The translations under genes were made by a program, and so were the position numbers. The notes below the pieces were generated by a model, which searched no databases, was not told where the DNA came from, and was given only the letters and a program-made list of their open reading frames with translations. Source: Macrosoma leucophasiata (lineage: Eukaryota; Arthropoda; Insecta; Lepidoptera; Hedylidae). From it: DNA of 64,000 bases. Positions 39,216 through 49,982 of this stretch are shown here, piece after piece. How positions within the stretch are numbered: position 1 is the first letter of the stretch; the number at the start of each line of letters is the position of its first letter. The DNA lies in NCBI GenBank assembly GCA_036365455.1, contig JAWQUS010000032.1, positions 11,602,001-11,666,000 on the forward strand, in the 5' to 3' direction.

Positions 39216-39617
39216 CAGTTTTATCGCCCACGGTCTGTCCATTATATATGTTTGTGTAAGGGGTGTTTGGTTGTGTTCTCGAAATTTCTACGGAAACGAG
39301 AAATACGTGTACGAAGTCGCGGAAAGAATTTATTATAATTTGCGTGCAAAACCTCGAATTATAGGAAAGTTACTGAACGCAAGGTTCGAAATTATCAAGT
39401 GAATTATCTTTTTGATTATTATCAGATAACTATCGGATCGTTCTCAGATAATTCATGTCGATTACCTAATAACTCGATTTCTCACATTTTTGGCTCATCT
39501 CATCAAAACTCGTGTTGACTCGTAATGCGACTAGTCAGTAGCTCAGCTGATTCGAGTTACTCGAACGAAAAAACTTGCAAAACCTTGATGTGTAGGATAA
39601 GATGTACTTACCACTTT
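39216..39617. other. no recognised feature
   Basis: Contains 'atcagataactatcggatcgttctcagataattc' short repeats. No gene. Confidence 0.4.
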
Positions 39618-40800
39618 TAATGTAATGAAGGCGACAAACAAGCACGCAGTTCACATTGGTGTAAAATGATGACTGCAGCCTATAGACATCTACATAAAAA
39701 CCAGAGGTCAAAATGCAATTACCACCCCTGAGTCCTATCTCTGTGGTAGTTATTACGGGGCCATACATTACCACATAACCGGAATATGATAGTGCCGAAC
39801 ACTACCGTTTAGCGGCATATAGGTTAGGTAGGGGAGACCTGTACAAAACCGTATACCTGGGTAAAACCGTGTAGTACTATAATTTCCGAAACCAATTTGA
39901 ATTTACTGCTCGCCTGCCATTCGTAGGTTGCGACCAATAGGATCAACCCAGAAACAAAAACTTATCAGTGCAGGCACACGCGTTATCAAGTTAGCAAAAA
40001 AAAAATATTTTACAGTGTTCTGATCTTATTTTTGCATCTTCAAAAGTGTTCACCTCATGAGTTTAATAAGTTTTAGGTAAGGACCACTTTGCATACGTAT
40101 AACTAAGTGTAATAACTGCATTATCGTAGTGTTATTACCGATGATCCAAACTTGTGTGTGTAGTGAGGTATCAATATGTGTGTGTTGTGCTTTTGGGCAA
40201 AACCGTATAGGGTAAAATCGGTATTCACCATACAAAAATTACCTGATTTGTCGGTCTAAAAGGGCAAAGAAGTGGTCTAAACTTAATTTAAATCAACCAT
40301 TTAAACGGAATAAACAACTAGCAAACCTAAAATAAACAGACGGACTAATAAAATAAAGATTTGTTTGTATTGTCTTGAAGAATATAGTGTGACGCGCTTA
40401 AACGATGATTGATCGGTTGCAATAGGTCGACTCATGAAAACTGTACTGATTGGAATCCAGAAGACATGGATAATTTTGAGTTTTTGTCCTGAAACGTTTA
40501 TATTGGGGGCAAAATCATAAAGCAGTATACGGTTTTGTACAGCCCCGGGGTAAAACCGGATTTTTCCAACTTTTTTTAAGACTGAATATGGTGTGTTTCA
40601 TTTGAATTTTAATAGTTTATCATAGGTCCAATTTGTACAACATAATATTCTTAATAAACGTTAGAAAACTGATAACACTATCCTTTTTTGTTTCCAATCC
40701 AGACCAATTCTCCCTTAGCTATACGATTTTGACCCGGTCTCCCCTAATGCGGTGGTGCGTACGCCCTCGAGCTCCTACACTTGGAACTCTACCACCAGTG
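39618..40800 (-). mobile_element. SINE-A split by a TA-flanked element
   Basis: Parts 39618-39830 and 40745-40800 rejoin at 'ggttaggTA|ATGCGGTGGTG', the exact family sequence, so the insertion duplicated TA. Orientation minus, 'ggccccgtaataact' subfamily. Confidence 0.9.
39831..40744. mobile_element. non-autonomous Tc1/mariner-type element (914 bp)
   Basis: TA lies on both sides (39829-39830, 40745-40746). The TIRs begin GGGGAGACC: left GGGGAGACCTGTACAAAACCGTATA, right (reverse complement) GGGGAGACCGGGTCAAAATCGTATA. Several 'aaaaccgtata' and 'ggtaaaaccg' motifs recur inside both halves, a likely set of binding repeats. No transposase ORF. The superfamily is inferred from the TA duplication and the TIR. 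Pogo-type is equally possible. Confidence 0.85.
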
Positions 40801-41390
40801 AAAACCATATTGATATGTATATCAATATTGTATACCATGCTTTGTCCGTTAATACTAGCCGCTTGATTTACCCTTAATTGGCGTTATAATCTTGGGAATA
40901 ACTTTGGAGTGGTCTTGACCTTCGTTTGGAGCTTACTACAGCGGTTATAGTGTAGGTAGGTACGTACTAACATTCGTATTGCCTTTTAATGAGGGCAATT
41001 AAATAAAACATTAAGGTCGCGAAAGCATTTCACCGAAAGTAAGTAGTAGTTAGGTTAGGAAGGTATAATATGTATGTTTCGTCTTTATTCTTTTGTTTTG
41101 ATGTTATTTGGTGTATAAATTTAGAGAGTTCTTGAACTTCGTTTGGGAATTTTGGGATTCTTTTATAGTGCATTTTTCCTTCACACCTTCACACGGTACT
41201 CTTTGACCTCGCTTGTAAAATAAATAAATAAAAAAAATAGTTTATTTCTTTAACATGTTTACAGCATGACTAATACAGTGGCCAGAACCAACCCAGTAAG
41301 CATGTATAATAGCTTGTGGTGGGTTACATTATATGTATAATTTAAGTTTAGAATAGTAGTAGGCTTCAGATGTAGATAAACTAGGACTCT
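40801..41390. other. no clear feature
   Basis: It holds only a degraded piece resembling the 38157/38950 direct repeat (about 40850-40935). Confidence 0.4.
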
Positions 41391-41735
41391 CATATATTGG
41401 TCAAACGAAGAGTTAAAGAGCACATTGCTCAAAAACCGTAGAACAGGGAGGTCTGCAGTCTGTGAACACATAGCGGATAAGCTGAACCATTACATCCGGT
41501 TTGATAAAATTCAAATACTCGCTAGAGAACACAAACCCATTCCACGAATGGTACGCGAGGCTATTGAAATTAAAAAACACCCAAATTTCAATTGAGAAGA
41601 TGGATGGCGATTATCAACATCATGGGATCCCATACTTAGCAAGATTAAATCCCAGCCGCAGCAGTCTGCAAGACCTCAAGATACCATAAGTAATTATTGT
41701 GTTAATCCTGAACGCTACGCAAGGCGTTTACGAAA
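41391..41735 (+). pseudogene. Penelope-like element, C-terminal endonuclease fragment
   Basis: Conceptual translation shows the end of a GIY-YIG endonuclease domain as found in Penelope-like retroelements: an IGQTKR-type start, KEHIAQ, SAVCEHIADKLNHYIRFDK, PIPRMVREAIEIKKHPNFN and EDGWRLSTSWDPI. A frameshift lies near 41408 and again near 41436, and a TGA at about 41593 replaces a codon before EDGW. The reverse transcriptase is not present. Recognition is from the arrangement 'REAIEIKKxxNFNREDGW', which is typical of the family. Confidence 0.8.
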
Positions 41736-41890
41736 TCGATGGAGGTAGCTATACATATATATATACATATAATTTTTTCAAACTTCTGTCAGACAAATGT
41801 CACCTCAGTCTGCCCGGGACCACGGAAGCTGAAAAGCGACCGAAACGTCGGGTTGATTTTAAAAATCATTTTAGTTTAATATACGCGAGA
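41736..41890 (+). repeat. probable Penelope-like terminal region
   Basis: The segment after the ORF contains 'ctgaaaagcgaccgaaacgtcggg' (about 41830-41855). It resembles the 'cgaaacgtcg' signature near Penelope-like element ends, then 'aaataaaactatt'-type AT sequence. It is associated by position only. Confidence 0.45.
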
Positions 41891-42643
41891 TAAATCCGTA
41901 AAAATAGTTTTATTTCAATTCAGTAAATAAACTATTTATCTGCTAAGAACTATTACAATAGGAAAAAAAAGGTTGTAGTGTAACGTTTGCTTTTACTCAT
42001 ATTTTAAGGATAGGTATTTGATTATTGGTATATGTATGTATATGATCATTGGGGCGACTAAGTTGTGTGTAAAATTTATATCAAGGTCATGCAAATATAT
42101 CATGTTTCGTCCCTTGTACGTAAGGTCGCAAAATTTTCATTTTATTCAAGTTCAAGTTATGGTCCGTCCTAATAATCATTTTTTTTGCATAGCTATCTGC
42201 ATACGGCCGCCTGCCTTTCTCCCGCTTGGCTCTCTACCATTTATATAATTTGTAGTCTTACCTACTATGATAGTGTCAATATTGAATATATGTAATAAAA
42301 AATCTATCTATCTATCCAGTTTTTGTTGGATTTCCGCATTGCTATATTAACTCTCATATCTACGTATATTTTCAATAGATACCTATCCCTTTTAATTTTG
42401 AACGTACAAATAGGTTCCGCTTTGTTAAACCACTTTCAACCTCGGAAAAACGCTGTTAGGAACACGTTATTAATTATCTAACGCTTGCATTGATGTGCTT
42501 AGATAATCTTTATTTTCTCACGTTCGGCTCACTGCATTCATTGTTTCGTACAAAAAATGTAAATACACATTGCAAGTGATAGTTCTGTCAATCAGGCGTA
42601 AACAATGTTACTATTGCTATTGTGATCATACATAATAATAATA
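41891..42643. other. no recognised feature
   Basis: A short (ATCT)n run at about 42300-42316. Otherwise AT-rich DNA without a gene. Confidence 0.4.
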
Positions 42644-42889
42644 CGTAACTTCACGTCTGTAATCCCCGAAGTTATGTTTTGGCCCAAGTAACAGGTGCCG
42701 AGCCTGTTGACATCTTCGGCCACATTACCAAACTTCGAGGAACTTTGAAATTGCCATTGGGAAAAAATCCCAATAGAACCAGAGATAAGTTACTTTACAC
42801 CATTATCTCTGATAATCCCCTACCCGGGAATCGAACCCAGGACCTCAGCGTAGTAGTAGTGGCCTGCTACCACTAGGCTACAGAGGCAG
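42644..42889 (-). mobile_element. tRNA-derived SINE (family C), copy 1
   Basis: Read minus, the head CTGCCTCTGTAGCCTAGTGGTAGCAGG (box A) and GGTTCGATTCCCGGG (box B) are tRNA-like. The body continues to 'gtaatccccgaag...cacgtaacttcac' reversed. It is flanked by AATAATAATA on both sides, a likely target duplication. The full relative lies at 52124-52428. Confidence 0.85.
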
Positions 42890-43652
42890 TTAATAATAAT
42901 ATACTACATATAGCTGAAATCTCTAGCTGTGAAATTGTTTGTGATTCTAATTTTAATCTTTATAGTTTAAGATATGGCACTAGAAATATTGTTGTTTAAT
43001 AGGTACGTGCGGAAGCGGCAAATCTCGTTCGGATAACCGTAAAAAGATATTTTATTATTATCAAGATATTTATCAACATATTCGAGCCCTATTTGTGATT
43101 AATTATAATGTGTTTATTAAGGTTACCTACGTTATTCAATACCTAACACTGTGAGGTCTTTTCAAAAGCGTATTACGTCCGGGGTTGCATACATAGTTTT
43201 TATTTAGTTGATTATTTAAAATTATTGTCCCGTCAATTAGCTAAGCGACCCATACATGAGGGTATATACTTTTAATACCGTATCTCGTACTACTAATCAT
43301 AACACTGCTTGCCACATTAAATAACTTCCCATACTAATTGACTAATTACTTTTGATTTACAACGTATCGCAGGATGGCTTTAAAGCTAAAGCTTCGTATC
43401 AGTTATCACCTTGGGCGTGTCATTAATGCGTGTGGACGCAAATGCTAAGAAATCTTAGCATGTAATTAATTAAATGGCGTCCAGCTGTCAACACTTCCTA
43501 TAATTAAATATCGTTATGAGTATCACTTTTATTGTGAGTAGCATTCTGTATAGACGACTATTGTGACGACCGTTGTTCGATTCTGAAAAACGTAACTTCA
43601 CACGTTTGTTGTTGAAGGGCCTATCCCTAGAGGCCTCGAGCTTCTTTAGGAG
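42890..43652. other. no recognised feature
   Basis: AT-rich DNA. Confidence 0.4.
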
Positions 43653-43891
43653 TAGAGTTTCAGTGTAGGAGCTCGAGGGCGTAGGCACCAAATTGTTGTG
43701 TTTAGCTATCGTGTTCCAGTTGATTGGCAATGTATGGCCCCGTAATAACTTATCACAGAGACATAACAACTCAGGTCTCAGGGGTGGCAACGCATCTGCA
43801 TTTTGCCCTCTGGTCTTTGTGTGGGTGTCTGTAGGCTGCAGTCCATCCAACATCAATGGAAACTGCATGCCAATTTAATTAAATAAAAAAA
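43653..43891 (+). mobile_element. SINE-A, diverged
   Basis: It runs from 'gtagagtttcagtgtaggagctcgagggcgtaggcacc' to 'ctgcatgccaatttaattaaataaaaaaag'. Part of the middle is deleted. Confidence 0.8.
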
Positions 43892-44524
43892 GAGGTATAC
43901 CTAAGTAATTGCATGCATAAAATCATACATGTAAACACCTACGATTCGTTATCTAGTAACGTTTTGTCACATGTAAAAGGTTAGCTTATTAAAATGTCCG
44001 GGCAATTAATTACCATACTCCTAGGGTGGCTTTGGGAAACTCCGAAAAATAGTAAAATCTCAATTCAAGTTGAACAGAAATCTTGATAAAAGTGAGCTCA
44101 ACACTACTCTATTACTTCACTAGTTTTTATTACTAGGTGTAATTAAAATGGTCAGGTCAGGGTACGAGGTACCGCACCGAACCCGCAAACGCGTGCGGCG
44201 CCTTCAAGTCTGGAACGCGCGCTATTCAGGTCGCGGCAGCGCCCCCTGACCATAATGTTCCCATTGCTGAAGCCCATTTGAAGATCCCTCGAAAAAGAAG
44301 AAATATTTATAGAAATAATAAAAGGTAATGTACCCTACATTATCTTTTATGATTTCTATGTTTATAAAAGTGGCACACAAGCAGTCTCACTCAGTTGATG
44401 CAATTTTAAAATTCGTCAAAATTACATATTTCATCCCTATTAGCTATTATTTAACAAAATTGTTGTAAGAAAAAAGGTAAGCGTCTAGTCAAAATGAAGC
44501 TACTCGCGAAAAATCAGCTTGTCT
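43892..44524. other. fragments of SINE-C and SINE-A
   Basis: 43990-44064 ('attaccatactcctagggtggctttgggaaactcc..aatagtaaaatc') matches the middle of SINE-C. 44362-44400 ('aaagtggcacacaagcagtctcac') may be a SINE-A tail piece. The rest, including a GC-rich stretch at 44160-44250, is unrecognised. Confidence 0.5.
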
Positions 44525-45783
44525 ATACTTATAATAAATCTGTAGAAGTGTAAATTCTGTACATTAATATATTGAAAAAATAAATACCAGGGGATGTTAC
44601 TAGATCGATACCGAACACAAATATGTGATTAGAACATTTTTTGTCTGTCTGTCTGTTTGTTCAAGCATCACATAAAAACTACTCGATTACAATGAAACTT
44701 GGTATGATTATACTTTAACCTTTGGCGCACAACACTGGGTACTTTTTATCCTGGAAAAATGTCTGTTTGTCTGTGTGTTTGTGCACGCTCATATGAGAAA
44801 CAACTTATTCGATTTGCGGTTTATTGCACTAATATAAGTTTCACTTAACATTTAGTGTTTGTTTCATGTGAATCGGTTCAGAAATAAAAAAGTTATGTTA
44901 ATTTAAAGAATCATATCGAATATTTTTAAGCTATTCTGTATCTTAGTTCTATCTTTTAGGGAGTTTCGTACCTAATAGGTAAAAACGAACCCTACGGATA
45001 ACTAATCCTCCGCTGTCTGTCTGCCTGTCTGTCCGTCCGTCTGTCTGTCACCAGCCTGTATCTCATAAATAGTGATAGCTAGAAAGCTAACATTTACACA
45101 AATTATGTATTTCTGTTACCGCTATAATGTAGACGCTTTAAATTTTCACAGAATTTTTAGGTCTTATGTTGTATTGTAGCTTCCATAATAAATCTATATA
45201 CACACAAATAAATAAAATTGGAGTGTCTGTTTGTAATATTAAAATAACCGCTTTTTACTCAATGCATATGTATGTATACACGGTACATATACCAAAACAA
45301 CTTTTTTTACAATTTTTGTCTGTCTGTCTGTCTGTTTGGCGGGGCTAATCTTGGGAACGGCTTGACCGATTTTGACGGGACTTCCATGGGTAGGTAGCTG
45401 ATGTAACAAGGAGTAACTTAGGCTACTTTTATCTCCATACATCCATACATACATACATACATACATACATACATACCTACATACAAATAAGAAGAATTGG
45501 AGTGTCTTCGAATTTGACGGGACTTTCACTGGCAGATAGCTGATGTGATAAGGAGTAACTAAGGCTACTTTTGTCTCCATACAACCATACATACATACAT
45601 AACTACATTCAAATACATAGAATTTGAGTGTCTCCGATTTTGACGGCACTTTCACTGGCAGATAGCTGATATTAAAAGAGTAAGTTACGCTACTTTTATA
45701 CTAGCTGCGCCCACGACTTGGTCCGGGTAGATACTGAACAATCACACTTTTTCTCACGTAGACGAAGTCGCGGACACAGCTAG
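44525..45783 (+). mobile_element. non-autonomous Helitron, long copy
   Basis: It starts TCTATACTTATAATAAATCTGTAGAAGTG and ends GACGAAGTCGCGGACACAGCTAGT with a GC hairpin just before CTAGT. It has three TCTG-repeat tracts (44644, 45015, 45319) and a CATA microsatellite (45441-45480). The segment 45360-45665 holds tandem-like copies of 'tttgacgggactttcactggcagatagctgatgt'. The end pair could belong to two adjoining Helitrons, as a further 'actagctgcgcccacgactt' near 45704 looks like an internal end. Confidence 0.65.
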
Positions 45784-45930
45784 TTAGTAATGAATATTGA
45801 AAATGGCCCAGGGATCCCGTACTATTATTTGCACATAGTAGATAGCGCGACCTCCCACGCTGGATTGCTGCCATCAGTGTTCAAGGAGTGTTATTGCACT
45901 TTTTCCATTCGGGAACATCTTCTATATATA

Positions 45931-46182
45931 TAAAAATCAGTTGCTGTTCGTTAGTCTCGCTAAAACTTGAGAACGGCTAAACCGATTTGGCTAATTTTGG
46001 TTTTGAATGATATTTGGAAGTCCAGGAAAGGTTTAAAAGGTAAGAAAATATGTATTAAAATAATTGAAAGGAAATAGTAAAAACCACAATTTCATTTTCC
46101 CATACAAATAGTCCGTATCTATCAAACCTTCGACACATTATTTCATTCTGAGGCAATACGAAGTTTGCCGGGTCAGATAGTT
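45931..46182 (+). mobile_element. non-autonomous Helitron (GTCAGATAGT end)
   Basis: 'atcagttgctgttcgttagtctcgctaaaact...gcaatacgaagtttgccgggtcagatagt'. The same family as 47716-47957. The terminus is CAGATAGT here and CAGCTAGT there. Confidence 0.7.
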
Positions 46183-46850
46183 CTCAATAATAGTCAAATA
46201 CTTTTGAAGTATGCTCCATATCCATTTTAAAACGTTTGAATAACTCAATTAAATTAGTAATTACAGCCGTGATCATGATGATGTTGATATAACAAGATCG
46301 TATGATAGCTCGCAAACTTGCATAGATATATTTATACTGGTCGAATATATATGCCCAATTATCAATACAAATGAACGATTAACATTATCTCATAAACCTA
46401 CTTCAAAAATTCCATTAATAATCACTAAGTTAAAAATGCTGTTTTTAATATTGGCATTGGCAACTGTATTGAATGCGCTTTGATATTATAATACGAATAT
46501 AACTTTGACCTCATTTTGTAAAACCTGTTCACTAATATAAAGCCGTATAAAATCGATTTCAATTTAATGTCTATAATTATAAGGAAAATCGACTAAAATC
46601 TGCATATTATTATCACGGACTTCGTTACCATATGAATTCATTTTGTTCAATTTGTTTTTATCATTATTCATATGATTGCATTGATTGGTATATCATTATA
46701 AATGCATCTTCTAAAATCTGATCAGTTTATTTGAATTTACGTCTCTATTACACGTTGATCTCTATTCAAACACATTTCTGGATAGTTATCCAGACTACCT
46801 AGATGGGTAGTTTAGGTACCTCGTGCTGTCGGTTGCAAATTATTTCATAG
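46183..46850. other. no recognised feature
   Basis: Very AT-rich DNA. Confidence 0.4.
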
Positions 46851-47103
46851 TGATTTCTTCAATCCGAATCTGGCCAGTAGGTACGTAATTCATCCTACTC
46901 AATATTCCATGTAAAAAAATCGCGAAGGAAGTGATTATTTTGAACGGCGGCCAATATCCTGACTTCGATGCCGTCCGGCATGTCACAGACAATACGGGTG
47001 CGTCAGAAGAAAGGCTTCTCCAATCAAACGACCGGCCATGAATAGGGGAGAATGACGCATGCGTTTTGCAGTTCAAGTCTTTAAAGATCCTTGTGTGCAT
47101 TTT
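46851..47103. other. possible coding remnant, unidentified
   Basis: A GC-richer stretch has open frames on both strands: about 45 codons on the plus strand (46915-47040, including ILNGGQYPDFDAVRHVTDN) and 86 codons on the minus strand (47100-46840). Neither matches a family I can name. The plus-strand peptide reads more like protein. It could be a decayed gene or transposon piece. Confidence 0.3.
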
Positions 47104-47317
47104 TGATAGCTCTTTCTAGATCCATGGCTTGACCGCCTTACTTTTATCGCTTTTGTTTTCGTTTACGTCTTCGATAGCCTTATCCTTAGTCCGCCACTGC
47201 ACCTGGGAGATCTATATTGCTTTAATGTCGCTTGCGATAGTAATCACGACAATCAGCGGCTCGTCCGCTTAACTGAAACGCTTTTATTCTTGTTAATGTC
47301 TTTTATTTATTTATCTA

Positions 47318-47511
47318 TACTTATAATAAAACTGTAGAAGTGTAAATTCTGTCTGTCTGTCTGTCTGTCTGTTTCTTCAAGCAACACATAAAAACTACCG
47401 TTCCGATTACAATGAAACTTGGTATGATTATACTTTAACCTTTGGCGCACAACACTGGGTACTTTTTATCCCGAAAAAATGTCTGTTTGTCTGTTTGTCC
47501 GGGCACAGCTA
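47318..47511 (+). mobile_element. short Helitron derivative
   Basis: It starts TCTATACTTATAATAAAACTGTAGAAGTG and ends CCGGGCACAGCTAGT. It is an internally deleted relative of 44525-45783. Confidence 0.75.
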
Positions 47512-47516
47512 GTTTA

Positions 47517-47700
47517 TAATATAAAAATAAGTCGGGTTTTCCTTCCTGACGCTATAACTCCAGCACGCACGAACCGATTTCCACGGTTTTGAATTCGTTG
47601 GAAAGGTCTCGGGCTCCGTGAGGTTTATAGCAAAGAAAATTCAGGAAAAAATATTTATAAAACTACATCCACGCGGGCGAAGCCGCGGGCAACAGCTAGT
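47517..47700 (+). mobile_element. Helitron derivative with GC hairpin end
   Basis: It begins near 'tataatataaaaataagtcgggttttcc' and ends CACGCGGGCGAAGCCGCGGGCAACAGCTAGT, a textbook Helitron 3' end (hairpin, then CTAGT). Confidence 0.8.
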
Positions 47701-47715
47701 ATCATATATATATAT

Positions 47716-47957
47716 ATATAAATAAATCAATTGCTGTTCGTTAGTCTCGCTAAAACTCGAGAACGGCTAACTTATTTTGGTTTTGAATGATTTTTGGAAG
47801 TCCAGGGAAGGTTTAAAAGGTAAGATAATATGAAGAAATTGAAGGGAAATAGTAAAAACCACAATTTCATTTTCCCATACAAATAGTCCGTATCTATCAA
47901 ACCTTTGACACATTATGTCATTGTCAGGCAATACGAAGTTTGCCGGGTCAGCTAGTA
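47716..47957 (+). mobile_element. Helitron derivative
   Basis: 'aaatcaattgctgttcgttagtctcgctaaaactcgag...gcaatacgaagtttgccgggtcagctagt'. It is the third Helitron-type unit in a row, separated from the previous one by an AT run. Confidence 0.75.
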
Positions 47958-48274
47958 TCTTATATTTTCTACTAGTACGAACTAGGTAATTCTTTACCAT
48001 AACTTATGTTATTGTATCTATTCCTATTCACAAATCCAGTTACGCGTACAGTTAATCTGCATTCAAACCACAACACGCTTAATTCAAAGCACATAATATG
48101 GTAGTATGTGACGACAGTTAGCTTAGAACGAATCGAGTATGGTTTCCAAGTAATAACGGTACGGCTATTGTGACAGTCCGCATCGTTAGATGCTTTTCTT
48201 TTGTTGTACATACTATCACGACGTATTTTAAGAGTTCATTCTATGAAAATAGCAAGTGTCTCATCATCATCATT
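47958..48274. other. no recognised feature
   Basis: Unrecognised sequence. Confidence 0.4.
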
Positions 48275-48535
48275 GCTCCAGCCGTCATACGTCTACAAAG
48301 CCTTCCCCAAAAACCCCCACTACAGTGTGGCGCGTTATTAGGGGAGAATAAGCCGTAATCGCCACGCTTGGCAGGCGGATTGGCAATCGCAGTGGTGGTT
48401 GTTTTTATGGGACGCTGCTGCTTATTATATTTATTGCTATTTATTGGAATACTTTGTCCGCCATTGTTCGGTTGACTGCTTTAGCGGAAGAATTCTTCAG
48501 TAGAGGGCGATGGTCGTAACGTCCCGACGCCCCCA
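48275..48535 (+). repeat. copy of the 'CGCCATTGTTCGGTTGACT' repeat, longest
   Basis: It contains 'gccttccccaaaaacccccactacag', 'ggggagaataagccgtaatcgccacgcttggcaggcggattggc', 'ccgccattgttcggttgactgc' and 'gtcgtaacgtcccgacgcc'. This copy shows that the 36712 and 4080 blocks are parts of one repeat. Confidence 0.65.
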
Positions 48536-48900
48536 CCGCAAGTGTCTGTCTACAATCGCTAAATGTTCTCACAACAACAACAACTGTTCCACTTAGATGG
48601 TAAATGTATAATGTCGTAATTGCTGACATGGAAGCATAAACCGTCTAAACCCGGGCGTGGCGAGCGCATATACATTGAAACATTGGAGACCATACAGGCA
48701 TTTGAATTTTTACCCGAGAACGATTTTTTTCCCTGTAATTTCCTCTGAATCACGCGGAGAAGTGACAATTCAATTCTTATGCTAGATCGTATTCTAAATG
48801 AATTTTAAACTTGAGGGAAAATCCTACTCAGACTGTCGCATTGGATGTAGGCATTTGATTCGCAGTCCAAAAAGATCATTACTCTCTATTTTCCTTTTAA

Positions 48901-49150
48901 TCACAAGTCATCGCAATGTTCGTCGCCGATAAATATTATGAAACGCTTTGAGTCTCCATTCATTTTTACGATTGCACCGATGCTTGAAGGCTTGAACTTG
49001 AAGTGTGCAGCTAAAGTACCGTCGTCGATCAATTTTACGAGTGCGGCTGCCGAGCGTAAAGAAATTTCTCTGGCTTCGCAAATAAATATGCCGCGAAATA
49101 ACTTCATGTAAATGAAAGGTTTTAAATCCGTTTAGTTTACTGTCAGCCAT
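48901..49150 (-). other. unidentified open reading frames, possible gene remnant
   Basis: Two overlapping minus-strand frames are open. One is 80 codons from an ATG at 49150; the other is 68 codons (49107-48901) whose product (SLRSAAALVKLIDDGTLAAH, then FKFKPSSIGAIVKMNGDSKR and IIFIGDEHCDDL) has protein-like composition. I recognise no family. A decayed exon or transposon ORF is possible. No good splice sites were found. Confidence 0.3.
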
Positions 49151-49425
49151 TCTACATTTGTTCGGTTTGTTCCCATTCGAAACTGAATGAGAATATCAAA
49201 TTACGGTTTCCATGGTTTTACTTATGTTGAGTTGAACAGTAATGGAATTTTGTTTTCTAAATTATTTTCCTTCATTGTGTTGCTTTGAACAATGATGTAG
49301 TTTTGTTTTCAATGTTTATTTTGAAGGCTTCAGCGTTGGTTTTCCTGTTGATTTCGCAGTTGAAATGGTAACAAATGTGGGTATATGTATAAATAATTGA
49401 ACACTTTATAAGCGATACTCACTTT
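49151..49425. other. no recognised feature
   Basis: AT-rich DNA. Confidence 0.4.
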
Positions 49426-49716
49426 TTTATGTTATGTAAGTGGCAAACAAGCATGCAGTTCACAATGATGTTAAGTGATGACTGCAGCCTGTAGACAGAC
49501 ACCCACACAAAGACCAAGGTCTTTCTGTTCTTCTGAGGCCTAAGGTGTTATGCCTCTGTGCCGGAAATTACAGGGCTGTACATTACCACCTGATCGGAAC
49601 ACGATAGTGATGAACGCTACCATTTAGCGGCAAGTAGGTATATTAGGTAATGCGGTGGTGCCTACGCCCGCGAGCTTTGTCACTAGAGCTCTACCGCCAG
49701 TAAAAACTGTACTCAC
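49426..49716 (-). mobile_element. SINE-A long form with TACTCAC target duplication
   Basis: The SINE itself is 49433-49709. TACTCAC lies on both sides (49426-49432, 49710-49716). The duplication fixes the true 5' end of the family at AGTTTT(T/C)ACTGG(C/T)GGTAG. Confidence 0.9.
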
Positions 49717-49857
49717 ATCGTTTTTTAGTTTGAAAATTGGTTATTTGAGGGGAACGTTGAGAGCTTACTGTGTAGAGCCAATAATCCAGACAGACCGACT
49801 TTACACCCGTAACGATATTGAGCTTTCCGTTATTAAAATAGGCAATAACAAGAAAAT

Positions 49858-49982
49858 TGGTGGTAGAGTTCCAGTTTAGGAACTCGAGGGCGTAGGCACC
49901 ACCGCATTATCTGCCGCTAAATGGTTGTGTGTCACTTAACATCAATGTGAACTGCAAGCTTGTTTGCCACCTTCATAAAAAA
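49858..49982 (+). mobile_element. SINE-A with internal deletion
   Basis: The 5' module 'ggtggtagagttccagtttaggaactcgagggcgtaggcaccaccgc' is joined directly to the 3' part 'gtgtcacttaacatcaatgtgaactgcaagcttgtttgccacc'. The central ~150 bases are missing. Confidence 0.85.

Noticed and set aside
41830..41860. A functional hammerhead ribozyme
   Set aside because: CTGA is followed by AAAGC and not by NGA, and a stem III cannot be drawn. It is only kept as a weak hint in the Penelope finding.
43488..43868. A 126-codon minus-strand ORF
   Set aside because: It mostly translates the reverse of a SINE-A copy. Similar reading occurs by chance in other copies.
45166..45655. ORFs with Tyr-Val-Cys-Met repeats
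   Set aside because: They are products of the CATA and TCTG microsatellites in a Helitron derivative.
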